Of a DNA stretch of 64,000 bases, positions 41,162 through 50,628 are shown in pieces. The stretch's first letter is position 1. The number at the start of each line of letters is the position of its first letter. The DNA comes from DCFW01 sp963790715 (GTDB lineage Bacteria; Bacteroidota; Bacteroidia; Bacteroidales; Bacteroidaceae), in contig CAWBPN010000010.1 of NCBI GenBank assembly GCA_963790715.1, positions 62,001 to 126,000 on the forward strand. Reading direction: 5' to 3'. The position numbers and the translations under genes are program-made. Under the pieces are notes generated by a model. The model was not told where the DNA came from, searched no databases, and worked only from the letters and a program-made list of their open reading frames with translations.

Positions 41162-42506
41162 AATACTGATTAAAGGAGCTACAATCATCAATGAAGGACG
41201 GTCATTCGTCGGTTCGGTGATGATTGACGGCGATAAAATAGAAAAGGTTATTGAAGTAAGTTCATCTCCCGACCTTGAGCAACAATTTGATGAAACGGTT
41301 AATGCCGCAGGTAAATATCTTATTCCTGGAGTAATTGACGATCACGTGCATTTCCGCGAACCGGGATTGACCGATAAGGCTGATATTCCAAATGAAAGTC
41401 GTGCGGCAGCGGCAGGCGGAGTGACATCGTATATGGAGATGCCGAACACCACGCCGCAGACCACTACCATTGAAGCCCTCGATGATAAGTTTGAACGCGG
41501 GGCAAATGAAAGCCGCGTAAACTATTCTTTTTATTTCGGCGCTACAAACAGTAATTACGGTTTGTTTCATAAGCTTGACAAACATCGTGTGTGCGGTATC
41601 AAAGTTTTTATGGGCAGCAGTACCGGCAATATGCTTGTTGACCGGCAGGATGCGCTTGAGCGTATATTCGGTGAAACGGATATGCTTATTGCCACTCATT
41701 GCGAGGACACGGATCGCATCAACGCAAACATCAAAAAGTATAAAGCTCTCTACGGCGAAGACCCCTACATCACATATCATCCCATGATTCGTGACGCCGA
41801 AGCCTGTTATGCATCTTCATCAAAAGCTGTGGAATTGGCCGACAAGACGGGTGCCAGACTTCATGTGCTGCATATATCCACGGCTAAGGAATTGTCGTTG
41901 TTCACAAATAAAACACTTCTGAAAGAGAAAAAAATCACTGCAGAAGCCGTCATTGCACACTTACTGTTTTATGACGACTTTTATAAGAGTCTCGGACCGT
42001 TGATTAAGGTAAATCCCGCCATTAAGTCGTTGGACGACCGTGAAGCATTGCGTCAGGCTCTCATCGACAACAAGATAGATGTTATCGGCACCGACCATGC
42101 ACCTCATTTGCTGAGCAGTAAAACAGGCGGAGCCTTAGGTTCGGCTTCTGGTATGCCTATGGTTCAATTCTCATTGCCTATAATGATGGAGTTGGCGATG
42201 AACGGGGTATTCACAAAAGAAATGGTAGTGGAAAAGATGTGCCACGCACCTGCTGAACTGTATCATGTTGATAAACGCGGATACATACGTCCCGGCTATT
42301 GGGCGGACATGGTGCTGGTTGACCCTAATACCGAATTGAAAATATCGTCCGATATCATACAAAGTAAGTGTGCATGGAGCCCGCTTGAAGGCATGACATT
42401 GCATAACACGGTGGCACGTACGTTCGTAAACGGACATACGGTTTATCAAAACGGAGCGGTTGTCGACGATGCGTATCGCGGTATGGCTTTAGCTTTTAAT
42501 TATTGA
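41154..42506 (+). CDS. pyrC: Dihydroorotase
   Basis: This 450-residue amidohydrolase is a class I dihydroorotase. DDHVHFREPGLTDKAD holds the zinc HxH, GIKVFMGSSTG the bridging Lys, ATHCED and LHVLHIST two His ligands, and IGTDHAPHLL the Asp ligand. MEMPNTTPQTT is typical of dihydroorotases rather than hydantoinases. It closes carbamoyl aspartate to dihydroorotate in pyrimidine synthesis. It starts before the stop of the glycosyltransferase gene. Confidence 0.93.
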   Translation: MSKILIKGATIINEGRSFVGSVMIDGDKIEKVIEVSSSPDLEQQFDETVNAAGKYLIPGVIDDHVHFREPGLTDKADIPNESRAAAAGGVTSYMEMPNTTPQTTTIEALDDKFERGANESRVNYSFYFGATNSNYGLFHKLDKHRVCGIKVFMGSSTGNMLVDRQDALERIFGETDMLIATHCEDTDRINANIKKYKALYGEDPYITYHPMIRDAEACYASSSKAVELADKTGARLHVLHISTAKELSLFTNKTLLKEKKITAEAVIAHLLFYDDFYKSLGPLIKVNPAIKSLDDREALRQALIDNKIDVIGTDHAPHLLSSKTGGALGSASGMPMVQFSLPIMMELAMNGVFTKEMVVEKMCHAPAELYHVDKRGYIRPGYWADMVLVDPNTELKISSDIIQSKCAWSPLEGMTLHNTVARTFVNGHTVYQNGAVVDDAYRGMALAFNY

Positions 42507-42510
42507 AAAG

Positions 42511-43398
42511 ATGATAACGAGGACATATAAAATTCATGAAGTAACCGATTACATCAATTGGCTTTACTTCTTCCATGCCTGGCAGTTAGGTGCCAAGATG
42601 GGAAGCATTGCCGATATTCACGGATGCGACAGTTGCAGGGCGCAGTGGTTGGCTTCGTTTCCGAAAGAAGACGTTGAGAAGGCAGCCGAAGCAATGCAAT
42701 TGTTTAAGGAGGCTCAAAAGATGCTCAACCAACTTGACGGAGAATACAAGACTCACGCCACAGCCGTACTTTGCGAAGCGAACGGTGACGGCGACGACCT
42801 TATTCTTAACGGGTTGCGTGTGCCGTTGCTTCGTCAGCAAACAGGTGATACATACAAGGAAACATATCTTTGCTTGAGTGATTTTGTACGTCCTTTGTCA
42901 CAGGGAATAAAAGATACCGTCGGGGTATTTGCAACTTGCATAGACCCTGAGATGGAATCTCTTTACGATAAAGATCCATACAAGAGAATGCTGGTGCAAA
43001 CGCTTGCCGATCGCCTTGCTGAAGCTACGGCAGAGAAGTTTCATGAAGAAATTCGCCGTAAGGATTGGGGCTATTCGCCTGATGAACGGCTCACTATGAA
43101 GCAACTTCTCATTGAAGATTATCAAGGCATACGTCCTGCCGTGGGTTATCCATCCCTACCCGACCAATCGGTTATCTTTCTCTTTGACAAACTGTTGGAT
43201 ATGGGACGCATAGGTATCAAGCTTACCGAAAGCGGTGCGATGTTGCCTCATGCTTCGGTATGCGGATTGATGTTCGCCCATCCGCAAGCACACTATTTTA
43301 CAGTCGGACATATTGATGAAATACAATTAAATGATTATGCCAAACGTTGCGGTAAGCCTGTTGAAGAAGTGCGCAGATTTTTGGCTGGAAACATATAA
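42511..43398 (+). CDS. Methionine synthase reactivation protein (MetH activation domain, separate)
   Basis: The 295-residue protein matches the C-terminal activation domain of cobalamin-dependent methionine synthase as an independent polypeptide. The SAM-binding signature is RPAVGYPSLPDQ (208-219), and GAMLPHASVCGLMFAHPQAHYFTVGHI resembles the end of MetH. RRKDWGYSPDE lies before it. It should let flavodoxin and SAM rescue oxidised cob(II)alamin on a truncated MetH encoded elsewhere. A split of this kind is known in Bacteroidales. It follows pyrC by 4 bp. Confidence 0.88.
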   Translation: MITRTYKIHEVTDYINWLYFFHAWQLGAKMGSIADIHGCDSCRAQWLASFPKEDVEKAAEAMQLFKEAQKMLNQLDGEYKTHATAVLCEANGDGDDLILNGLRVPLLRQQTGDTYKETYLCLSDFVRPLSQGIKDTVGVFATCIDPEMESLYDKDPYKRMLVQTLADRLAEATAEKFHEEIRRKDWGYSPDERLTMKQLLIEDYQGIRPAVGYPSLPDQSVIFLFDKLLDMGRIGIKLTESGAMLPHASVCGLMFAHPQAHYFTVGHIDEIQLNDYAKRCGKPVEEVRRFLAGNI

Positions 43399-43411
43399 AA
43401 AGAAAACAATT

Positions 43412-44656
43412 ATGAGCATGAAATTACGATTAACGGTGATGAACTTCTTGCAATTCTTTATATGGGGTGCATGGTTGATTTCACTTGGCGGATATATGGG
43501 ACGCACGCTCCATTTTGAAGGTGGCGAGATAGGTGCGATATTTGCCACCATGGGGATAGCTTCGATAATAATGCCCGGTATAATAGGAATAATAGCCGAT
43601 AAGTGGGTTAATGCTGAAAAATTACTCGGCATTTTGCATTTATTAGGTGCCGGTTGCCTGCTTTATGCCGCCGGACAAACATCATACCGGCCGATGTATT
43701 TCGCATTATTACTGAACCTTATGGCTTATATGCCCACATTGTCGCTTATCAATACCGTTTCATACAATGCTCTTGAAAAGGCACATTGCGATATAGTGAG
43801 CGATTTTCCGCCAATCCGCGTATGGGGTACTGTAGGTTTCATTTGTGCAATGTGGTTGGTAGACCTCACCGGATTCAAGAACAATTCCACTCAATTATAT
43901 GTAGCGGCAGTAGCAGCAATAGTATTGGGATTATATGCGTTTACCCTCCCTGCCTGTCCGCCGGCAAAAAGTGAAAACAAAACGTTGCTTTCAGCTTTCG
44001 GTCTTGATGCTATTTTCTTGTTTAAGCAGCGCAAAATGGCTCTATTCTTTTTCTTTGCCATGTTGTTGGGAGCAGCTTTACAAATTACCAACACATACGG
44101 AGATTTATTCTTGGGCAGTTTCAAGGATGTTCCTCAATATGCAAGTTCGTTCGGCGTGAAACATTCGGTTATCTTACTATCGCTGTCGCAGATGAGCGAA
44201 ACGCTGTTTATTCTTGCTATCCCGTTTTTCATGAAGAAATTCGGAATAAAGCAAGTGATGTTGATGAGCATGTTTGCTTGGTTTTTCCGTTTCGGTTTGT
44301 TCGGTGTAGGTAATCCCGGTAGCGGACTGATATTTTTCATACTCAGCATGATTGTCTACGGCATGGCCTTTGATTTCTTCAACATATCAGGCAGCATGTT
44401 CGTGGAGAAGCATGTCACAGGCAATTACCGTGCCAGCGCACAGGGATTGTTTTTCATGATGACCAACGGAATCGGTGCTATTATCGGCGGCTATGCAAGC
44501 GGAGCAGTAGTTGATGCCTTCTCTGTTTATTCGCCTACGCACGAAGTCATAAGCCGCAATTGGTCGGCTATTTGGTATATATTTGCAGTATATGCCGCAG
44601 TTATCGGAATATTATTTTTATTAACTTACAGATATAAAAAAGAAGAATTGAATTAA
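43412..44656 (+). CDS. Nucleoside permease (NupG/nucleoside:H+ symporter, MFS)
   Basis: The preferred start is the ATG at 43412, 13 bp after the preceding stop, giving 414 residues. The open frame reaches back into the previous gene. It has about twelve membrane helices. MNFLQFFIWGAWLISLGGYM at the N-terminus, IRVWGTVGFICAMWLVD near residue 135 and SAQGLFFMMTNGIGAIIGG near residue 345 follow the nucleoside:H+ symporter family. It imports nucleosides for salvage, which fits its neighbour dihydroorotase in pyrimidine supply. Its last base overlaps the next start. Confidence 0.92.
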   Translation: MSMKLRLTVMNFLQFFIWGAWLISLGGYMGRTLHFEGGEIGAIFATMGIASIIMPGIIGIIADKWVNAEKLLGILHLLGAGCLLYAAGQTSYRPMYFALLLNLMAYMPTLSLINTVSYNALEKAHCDIVSDFPPIRVWGTVGFICAMWLVDLTGFKNNSTQLYVAAVAAIVLGLYAFTLPACPPAKSENKTLLSAFGLDAIFLFKQRKMALFFFFAMLLGAALQITNTYGDLFLGSFKDVPQYASSFGVKHSVILLSLSQMSETLFILAIPFFMKKFGIKQVMLMSMFAWFFRFGLFGVGNPGSGLIFFILSMIVYGMAFDFFNISGSMFVEKHVTGNYRASAQGLFFMMTNGIGAIIGGYASGAVVDAFSVYSPTHEVISRNWSAIWYIFAVYAAVIGILFLLTYRYKKEELN

Positions 44657-45675
44657 TGGATATTAAAGAAGAATGTATTGCAAAGCTGAAAAGTTTCATT
44701 AATGATAATGACAAGTTTTTAATTATCGGTCACATGTCGCCCGACGGAGATGCCGTAGGGTCGTGTTTGGCCTTGTATCACTTACTTATTGAATTGAATA
44801 AATCCGCACGTGTCGTTGTACCGAATGTTTTCCCTTCATTTCTGAGGTGGCTTCCCAATGCCAATCTCATTATGCAGTACGACTTTCATAAAGCCCAGGT
44901 CGACCGTATGGTTGCCGAATCGGAAGTTATTTTCTGCCTTGATTTCAATGCGTTGAAGCGTATCGGTGATATGTGCGATGTTGTTGCAGCAGCCACTGCA
45001 AAGAAAGTGATGATAGACCATCATCTTGACCCAGAACGTAGTTGCGACATTACAATTTCATGTGCCAAGATGTGCTCTACTGCCGAATTGATTTATCATA
45101 TCATATTGGATTTGGGATATGGTGATATAATTAATAAGACTGTCGCCACATGTATTTATACCGGTATGATGACCGATACCGGCGGTTTTACGTATAATTC
45201 AAACCGCCGTGACATATACACCACAATCGGTAATCTGTTGACTACCGGCATCGACAAGGATGAAATATACCGCAAGGTCAACTACAGTTATTCGGTGAGC
45301 CGCATGCAGCTCGAAGGTTACATGTTGAATCAGAAATTGAAAGTTTGGCCTATGCTCAATGCTTCGCTTATCTACCTGACGCGCGATGAATTGAAGCAAT
45401 ATAATTATATCAGCGGAGATTCGGAAGGCTTTGTCAACAAGCCTTTGCAGATACAAGGCATACGTTTGTCGTGTTTCTTGCGTGAAGACAAAGATATTAT
45501 CAAGGTATCCCTTCGTTCCATCGGAGATTTTCCGTGCAACGAAATGGCTGCGCAGTTCTTTAACGGCGGCGGCCACAAGAATGCTTCGGGAGGTGAGTAT
45601 CACGGTACTATGGAAGAAGCGATAGCGCAATATGAGAAGGCTATCAATGCCTTTAAAAAACAATTAATGAATTAA
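44656..45675 (+). CDS. DHH/DHHA1 phosphoesterase (NrnA-like nanoRNase/pAp phosphatase)
   Basis: The 339-residue protein has an N-terminal DHH domain: IGHMSPDGDAVGSCLAL (24-40), LDFNALKRIGD and the DHH triad at 121-123 (MIDHHLDPE). The C-terminal DHHA1 part has FNGGGHKNASGG near residue 302-313. NrnA-type enzymes degrade very short RNAs and remove phosphate from pAp. Which activity dominates here is not visible. It overlaps the permease gene by one base and is followed by glmM after 13 bp. Confidence 0.92.
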   Translation: MDIKEECIAKLKSFINDNDKFLIIGHMSPDGDAVGSCLALYHLLIELNKSARVVVPNVFPSFLRWLPNANLIMQYDFHKAQVDRMVAESEVIFCLDFNALKRIGDMCDVVAAATAKKVMIDHHLDPERSCDITISCAKMCSTAELIYHIILDLGYGDIINKTVATCIYTGMMTDTGGFTYNSNRRDIYTTIGNLLTTGIDKDEIYRKVNYSYSVSRMQLEGYMLNQKLKVWPMLNASLIYLTRDELKQYNYISGDSEGFVNKPLQIQGIRLSCFLREDKDIIKVSLRSIGDFPCNEMAAQFFNGGGHKNASGGEYHGTMEEAIAQYEKAINAFKKQLMN

Positions 45676-45688
45676 AAACATATTTATT

Positions 45689-47074
45689 ATGACACTTATC
45701 AAATCTATTTCAGGTATTCGCGGAACTATCGGTGGCAAGGTCAACGACGGACTCAATCCACTTGATATTGTGAAGTTTACATCGGCTTATGCCACGCTTA
45801 TCCGCAAAACGTGTAAGCAACATAGCGACAAGATTGTTGTGGGACGTGATGCCCGCCTGTCCGGTTTTATGGTGAAGAACATCGTAGTCGGTACGCTTAT
45901 GGGTATGGGATATGATGTTGTTGACATCGACTTTGCATCCACCCCCACCACTGAATTGGCTGTTAAGTGGGAGAAAGCCGACGGAGGAATAATATTGACG
46001 GCTAGTCATAATCCCAAGCAATGGAATGCGTTGAAACTCCTTAATGAAGACGGTGAGTTTCTTAATAAAGAAGAAGGAAATAAAGTTTTGAGCATCGCCG
46101 AAGCAGAAGATTTCGTGTATGCCGACATTGACAAGATAGGCCATTATCGTCAGGACTTGACATATAACCGCAAACATATCGACAGTGTATTGTCGTTAAA
46201 ACTTGTTGATGTGGAAGCCATCAAGAAGGCACACTTCAAGGTAGCCGTTGATTGCGTAAATTCGGTAGGCGGCATAATCATTCCGCAGTTGTTGGAAGCA
46301 TTGGGAGTTAAGCAAATCACCAAACTCAATTGCGAGCCGACAGGTAATTTCACTCACAATCCAGAACCGCTTGAAAAGAATTTGGGAGATATTATGCGAC
46401 TGATGGCCGGTAGCGACAATGACATAGCCTTTGTTGTAGACCCCGACGTCGACAGATTGGCATTGATATGCGAAGATGGCAAAATGTACGGCGAAGAATA
46501 TACGTTGGTAACAGCTGCCGATTATGTATTGCGTCATACGCCCGGCAATACGGTATCCAACTTAAGTTCAACCAGAGCACTGAGCGACGTCACTAAAAAA
46601 TACGGAGGCAAATACAATGCTGCAGCCGTAGGCGAAGTAAATGTAGTTGCCAAGATGAAAGAGACACACGCCGTAATCGGCGGAGAAGGCAATGGCGGAG
46701 TTATCTATCCCGAAAGCCATTACGGTCGTGATGCGTTGGTAGGCATAGCCCTAATCTTAAGCCATTTGGCTCACGAAGGCAAAAAGGCAAGTGAATTGCG
46801 TGCATCATATCCGTCATATTTCATCGCAAAGAACAAGGTGGAACTTACGCCCGACATCAATGTTGACGCAATCTTGGAAAAAGTGAAAGAGATGTACAAG
46901 AATGAGAAGGTGAACGACATTGACGGAGTAAAGATCGACTTCCCTGATAAATGGGTTCATCTCCGGAAGAGTAATACAGAACCAATTATTCGCATATATT
47001 CCGAAGCTAAAGATATGGCAGAAGCCGAAGCTTTAGGCGAAAAGATAATTGGCGTGATAAACGGATTGAAATAA
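45689..47074 (+). CDS. glmM: Phosphoglucosamine mutase
   Basis: The 461-residue protein belongs to the alpha-D-phosphohexomutases. Ser106 in LTASHNPKQWNALKL is the phosphorylated serine, DPDVDRLAL binds Mg, GGEGNGGVIYP recognises the sugar, and RKSNTEPIIRIYSEA binds the phosphate. The GGEGNGG and NTEP forms fit GlmM-type enzymes, which make glucosamine-1-phosphate for UDP-GlcNAc. A related phosphomannomutase role cannot be fully excluded. It ends the plus-strand run. Confidence 0.9.
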   Translation: MTLIKSISGIRGTIGGKVNDGLNPLDIVKFTSAYATLIRKTCKQHSDKIVVGRDARLSGFMVKNIVVGTLMGMGYDVVDIDFASTPTTELAVKWEKADGGIILTASHNPKQWNALKLLNEDGEFLNKEEGNKVLSIAEAEDFVYADIDKIGHYRQDLTYNRKHIDSVLSLKLVDVEAIKKAHFKVAVDCVNSVGGIIIPQLLEALGVKQITKLNCEPTGNFTHNPEPLEKNLGDIMRLMAGSDNDIAFVVDPDVDRLALICEDGKMYGEEYTLVTAADYVLRHTPGNTVSNLSSTRALSDVTKKYGGKYNAAAVGEVNVVAKMKETHAVIGGEGNGGVIYPESHYGRDALVGIALILSHLAHEGKKASELRASYPSYFIAKNKVELTPDINVDAILEKVKEMYKNEKVNDIDGVKIDFPDKWVHLRKSNTEPIIRIYSEAKDMAEAEALGEKIIGVINGLK

Positions 47075-47101
47075 AAAGCGATAATCGTTATATATAATTA
47101 T

Positions 47102-47150
47102 GTAGTGTAAATTGAACTATGTCAATGGTTTGATTTGCACTACTTTATTT
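47102..47150 (+). terminator. Terminator after glmM
   Basis: GTAGTGTAAAT (47102-47112) pairs with ATTTGCACTAC (47133-47143) with one G-T pair, followed by TTTATTT. Confidence 0.7.
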
Positions 47151-47219
47151 CTATAGAAATTCTATCTGAAAATGCATCAAATAAATTGCAGTAATTATCT
47201 GCCAAACAATATATTTCTG

Positions 47220-47227
47220 TAACTTTG
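47220..47227 (+). promoter_or_regulatory. Promoter -7 element of the HEPN/MNT pair
   Basis: TAACTTTG fits TAnnTTTG, 44 bp before the HEPN start codon. The -33 element is unclear. Confidence 0.5.
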
Positions 47228-47271
47228 TCTTCACTAATAGATTATAAGTATAATGATTTAATTTATTAATT

Positions 47272-47700
47272 ATGGGAGACTTTGATATACGCTGGATACA
47301 AAGATTTGATAGCTTTAATAATGCATTAAAGAAACTTCTTGATGTGGTTGATAATAAGAGAATTGATGAACTTTCCGATTTGGAAAAAGAAGGTTTAGTT
47401 CAAAGATTTGAGTATACCTCAGAGCTATCATGGAAGGTGCTAAAAGATCTTTTGGAATATAAAGGTTATGAGGGTATAAATGGTCCCAATCCTGTTTTAA
47501 AACAATCGTTTGAAGATGGTTTAATAGATGACCATGATTCATGGAGGCGGCTTATTAAATCAAGAAATATAACCTCACATGTTTATGATGAGTCACAAGT
47601 AGAGGAAATAGTAGGAAATATTTATATTGAATACTCTCCATTACTCAAAAAATTAAAGCAACGTTTGGAAAAAGAAAGATTGGATACAGAAAATGAATAA
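47272..47700 (+). CDS. HEPN-domain toxin, HI0074/HepT family
   Basis: The 142-residue helical protein matches the nucleotidyltransferase substrate-binding (HI0074) type of HEPN proteins. The RNase motif RX4HXY is visible at Arg98, His103 and Tyr105 (RNITSHVYDE). RFEYTSELSWKVLKDLLEYKG (45-65) is typical of the family. In HepT/MntA systems the HEPN protein is an RNase toxin that the partner inactivates by adding AMP residues to the Tyr. The next gene is the matching nucleotidyltransferase and overlaps it by 8 bp. DNA here is more AT-rich than in the flanking housekeeping genes, in keeping with recent gain. Confidence 0.88.
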   Translation: MGDFDIRWIQRFDSFNNALKKLLDVVDNKRIDELSDLEKEGLVQRFEYTSELSWKVLKDLLEYKGYEGINGPNPVLKQSFEDGLIDDHDSWRRLIKSRNITSHVYDESQVEEIVGNIYIEYSPLLKKLKQRLEKERLDTENE

Positions 47701-48010
47701 TAGCATGTTCGGTTTAAGCAATAACATAATTGATGAGTTGTGCTCAGTATTTAAAGAGTATCCTAATATTGAAGAAGTCATAATCTTTGGTTCAAGGGCT
47801 AAAGGAACATATCATAACGGTTCCGATATAGATTTAGCTTTAAAAGGCCAAAATATAACTTATAATCAAATCTTGAACATATACGTAAAAATTGATGATT
47901 TGGATTTATTGTATAAAATAGATTTACTTTCGTATAATGATAAAATAGGAACCCCTATCGGCGACCATATTGACAGAGTCGGGAAAGTCTTTTATTCAAA
48001 AAAAGACTAA
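47693..48010 (+). CDS. Minimal nucleotidyltransferase antitoxin, MntA family
   Basis: The 105-residue protein has the minimal nucleotidyltransferase motif GSX10DXD exactly: Gly33-Ser34 to Asp45-x-Asp47 (GSRAKGTYHNGSDID). A third acidic residue is probably Asp77 (YKIDLLS). The family transfers AMP to the paired HEPN toxin and so neutralises it. A second ATG at residue 5 is possible. It shares the transcript with the HEPN gene. Confidence 0.88.
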   Translation: MNNSMFGLSNNIIDELCSVFKEYPNIEEVIIFGSRAKGTYHNGSDIDLALKGQNITYNQILNIYVKIDDLDLLYKIDLLSYNDKIGTPIGDHIDRVGKVFYSKKD

Positions 48011-48096
48011 AGTTTATGTTAGAATAAAGTCGGTTCACTTTTTCGGCTTAAGGTGTATTTATGAGGTTTTGATGATTTTTATAACAATAATATCAT

Positions 48097-49605
48097 TTAG
48101 TTTGACCATCTTCTTATCACATTATATTTGTTACCGTCTTCATAATGCTCTTTATGATAGTCCAAATCTTTGAGCATACCCCAAACCTTGCTTTCCTTCA
48201 CGCCTTTCATTGCTTCTTTATCGGCAGTTCTCATTTCATCGTATATCTCGCGTGCCGAGAGTTTTATCGTCTTTTCATTACCGATTGGTTTACGAAACAG
48301 TGTGCCGAAAACATCAGCCTCTATCGTATTGCGTTGATATGCAGCGTTATGTGCCATTATCTCTGCTTCTTCGTCTTCTTCGAACCAATAACGCTTGCCT
48401 TATTCTATTTCTTCTTTTAATTGGGCGTATATTTGCGCGTGGTCTATCGGTGAGCAGTCTATCTTCTTATCAACCTCCATACAAATGAAACGTCTGCTTC
48501 CCGTCGGGTCGGTCAATAAGTCTCTTCTGTTTGAAGTGGCTATAAATGAGGCTGTTCGCGGCAAATTGCTCAGTCCACGTTGATAGGCTTTCTGCGTGTT
48601 TACCTTGCTATTTGCATCAAGGTTCTTTAGCGATGCCATGCCTTTGGCTGAGTATTTGTCTATTTCATCAAGGTTTATCAATGCAAACTCAGTCAGTTTC
48701 TCTTCAGCTCTTGACGTTGAATTGATGTTTAATCTGTCTAAGTAATACGGTTGCAATTCATCAGGTAGCAGCAGTTTACAGAATGTTGACTTTTGCCGTC
48801 CTTGTCTTTTACTTATAAGTATAGGTGCAACACTGTTGCCGTGAAGTTGGTCTTTTCCAAGCCATTGAGCTGCTAGTCCGCGCATCCATGTATGGAAATG
48901 CTTTACCCAGAATTCACTCTTTGATGCTCTTTCAGCAAGTGGTGTAACCCTGTCTTTTCCATCCCACTTCGGAAGAGATTCAAGATAGCCTTTCATCGGG
49001 TGAAACGCTTCTATATGTGAAGAAAATGTATGTCTCTTTATATCGTTGTCCCAAACGTTTATTCCCGATTTACGAGCTTCTGTACACATAGCATATATTA
49101 CCCTGTCGGTTACTTTTCTGAAAGGTTCGTTGCTTCCACGGTGCTTGTACTCTGTTTGTCCGGTAACCTCGTTATACCTTAATATATAGTTGCTTTGCAT
49201 ATACCATTCCAACTTGGTTATTTCAGAGCCGGTTTTCTTTCTGTCTTCGGCAGTCGGTATCGGTGATGAAAGCACTATATGGTGTGGGTCACGCTCTATT
49301 TCACGTTCTGTTGCGGCAATTGGTTTCTGTGGTTTCTCCTGTTTAAAAGGCTCTTGCTGTTGCTTTTCAGGTATATTCACCTTCATAATAGCCACTTGCG
49401 GCTTTGCCTGTAGGTTGTCACTCAGGTTAATTGCATGAACACTGCTTGACATACGGTCGTTACGTTGTTCGCTTCTATTAACCATTTTCATTTCGGCATC
49501 AACGAGACCTGCCATGATAGTCACTCCGATTTCACGGAGTGTTACAGTCGCCTCTCTTATAATGAGGGCTTCCTCTCTTTTTGAATACTTGTGTCTTAAA
49601 AACAT
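48097..49605 (-). pseudogene. VapE-family primase-helicase with one in-frame stop (DUF3874 C-terminus)
   Basis: One reading frame runs from ATG 49605 to the stop at 48097, but codon 402 (48400-48402) is TAA. The part before it (401 aa) holds the VapE P-loop-type segment ISKRQGRQKSTFCKLLLPDEL, Walker B INLDEIDKYS and IATSNRRDLLTDPTGSRRF, as in virulence-associated E ATPases. The part after it continues in the same frame with GKRYWFEEDEEAEIMAHN and KPIGNEKTIKLSAREIYDEM, the normal DUF3874 continuation. So a single base change (for example CAA or GAA to TAA) explains the break; no frameshift is needed. The protein may be truncated, the stop may be read through, or the base may be a sequencing error. 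There is no BT4734-type primase domain in front. The upstream interval holds array C. Confidence 0.85.
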
Positions 49606-50296
49606 AATTGTTTATTTTTACTTGTTATTTTAATTAATACTTATATTTTAATTAAGCATACAAAGATAATATATTAAAACTACGATGTCAAGTATTTTGC
49701 TATTTATTTTCAAAATAATCTCAAAATATCATTTTTTGAACGTACTATTCATGTTTCAGATCACCTTTATTCATACGCATTTTCAGCTGATTAGCTGAAT
49801 GTCCTCATACTTCAGTTGACTAACGATGTGCACAATGTATTCAGGTTGCAAATGGATTATTAACGAATCGAAAATATTTAACAAATGACAATAACAAAAA
49901 TTAAGCTCAAAATGAAAGTTACGCTGGGAGAGTTTTATTTTGCTCGAAAATCGTAAAAAATTATGTTCGTTTTTTGCAATTAACGAAATAGAGAATTTGC
50001 AAAAACAATAATATTAGCATGAACGAAGTTTGCCTATGTCCGAATATGACATTTTGTTTGGCACGCTGCCATATTTTAGCAACATGTCATTGCAATATTA
50101 TATATTTATAACCATTGCAGCACCAGGCCTTACAATTTATTAAAATGTATTTGCGCCAGCGTTCGAAACACTCTGGCGGAGCTATCGCTTCCAAGTACGT
50201 TTAACATATTTTTCCAGAGTGTTTTATGTCCAAACTGTGTATGTGTCGGACGTTTTTCTAGTGGATTTCTTGCTGAAAATCAGTATAAAAAATCTG
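49606..50296. other. Gene-free AT-rich interval upstream of vapE
   Basis: No gene is seen. Weak elements are several TTCAG-type motifs at 49755, 49782, 49811 and 49840 (27-29 bp apart), one inside the palindrome TTCAGCTGATTAGCTGAA, and a long hairpin with AAACACTCTGG (50166-50176) and CCAGAGTGTTT (50214-50224). Confidence 0.4.
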
Positions 50297-50438
50297 ACGC
50301 TAGATGAAAAAAAAAGTCATGCTCGGTGAAAAAAAATTTGATGCTCCGTAACTTTTTTTTTCACGTAGCGTGTCTTTTTTTTTCATCTAGCATGAGTTGA
50401 AAAAACACGTAGCGTAAGATTTTTTTTCATGCTGCATA
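50297..50438. repeat. Array C: seven units at exactly 22 bp with an AYGYWSCRTG-type core
   Basis: Cores start at 50297, 50319, 50341, 50363, 50385, 50407 and 50429, all 22 bp apart: ACGCTAGATG, ATGCTCGGTG, ATGCTCCGTA, ACGTAGCGTG, ATCTAGCATG, ACGTAGCGTA and ATGCTGCATA. Spacers are runs of A in the first part and T in the second. Two cores are identical to those of array A at 2.2-2.4 kb. The array lies between the broken vapE gene and the rluA-like gene, both reading on the minus strand. Confidence 0.9.
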
Positions 50439-50628
50439 TTGTTTTTGTCTTCAGTACTGACAATATTACTGAATAGTTCAATCTGTCAGGTGATCAGCTG
50501 ATAAGCTTGATGGATGAAGATATTCTGAAGGATGAATAGATAAACTTTATTTCGACAAATGGACAGATATAATTGCAATAGTATTTCATTCTTTGTAATG
50601 ATACTCTCTCAATTAGCAACGTTTTTTC

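Noticed and set aside
49755..49844. TTCAG motifs at 27-29 bp spacing
   Set aside because: Only four short copies with uneven spacing; could be chance in AT-rich DNA.
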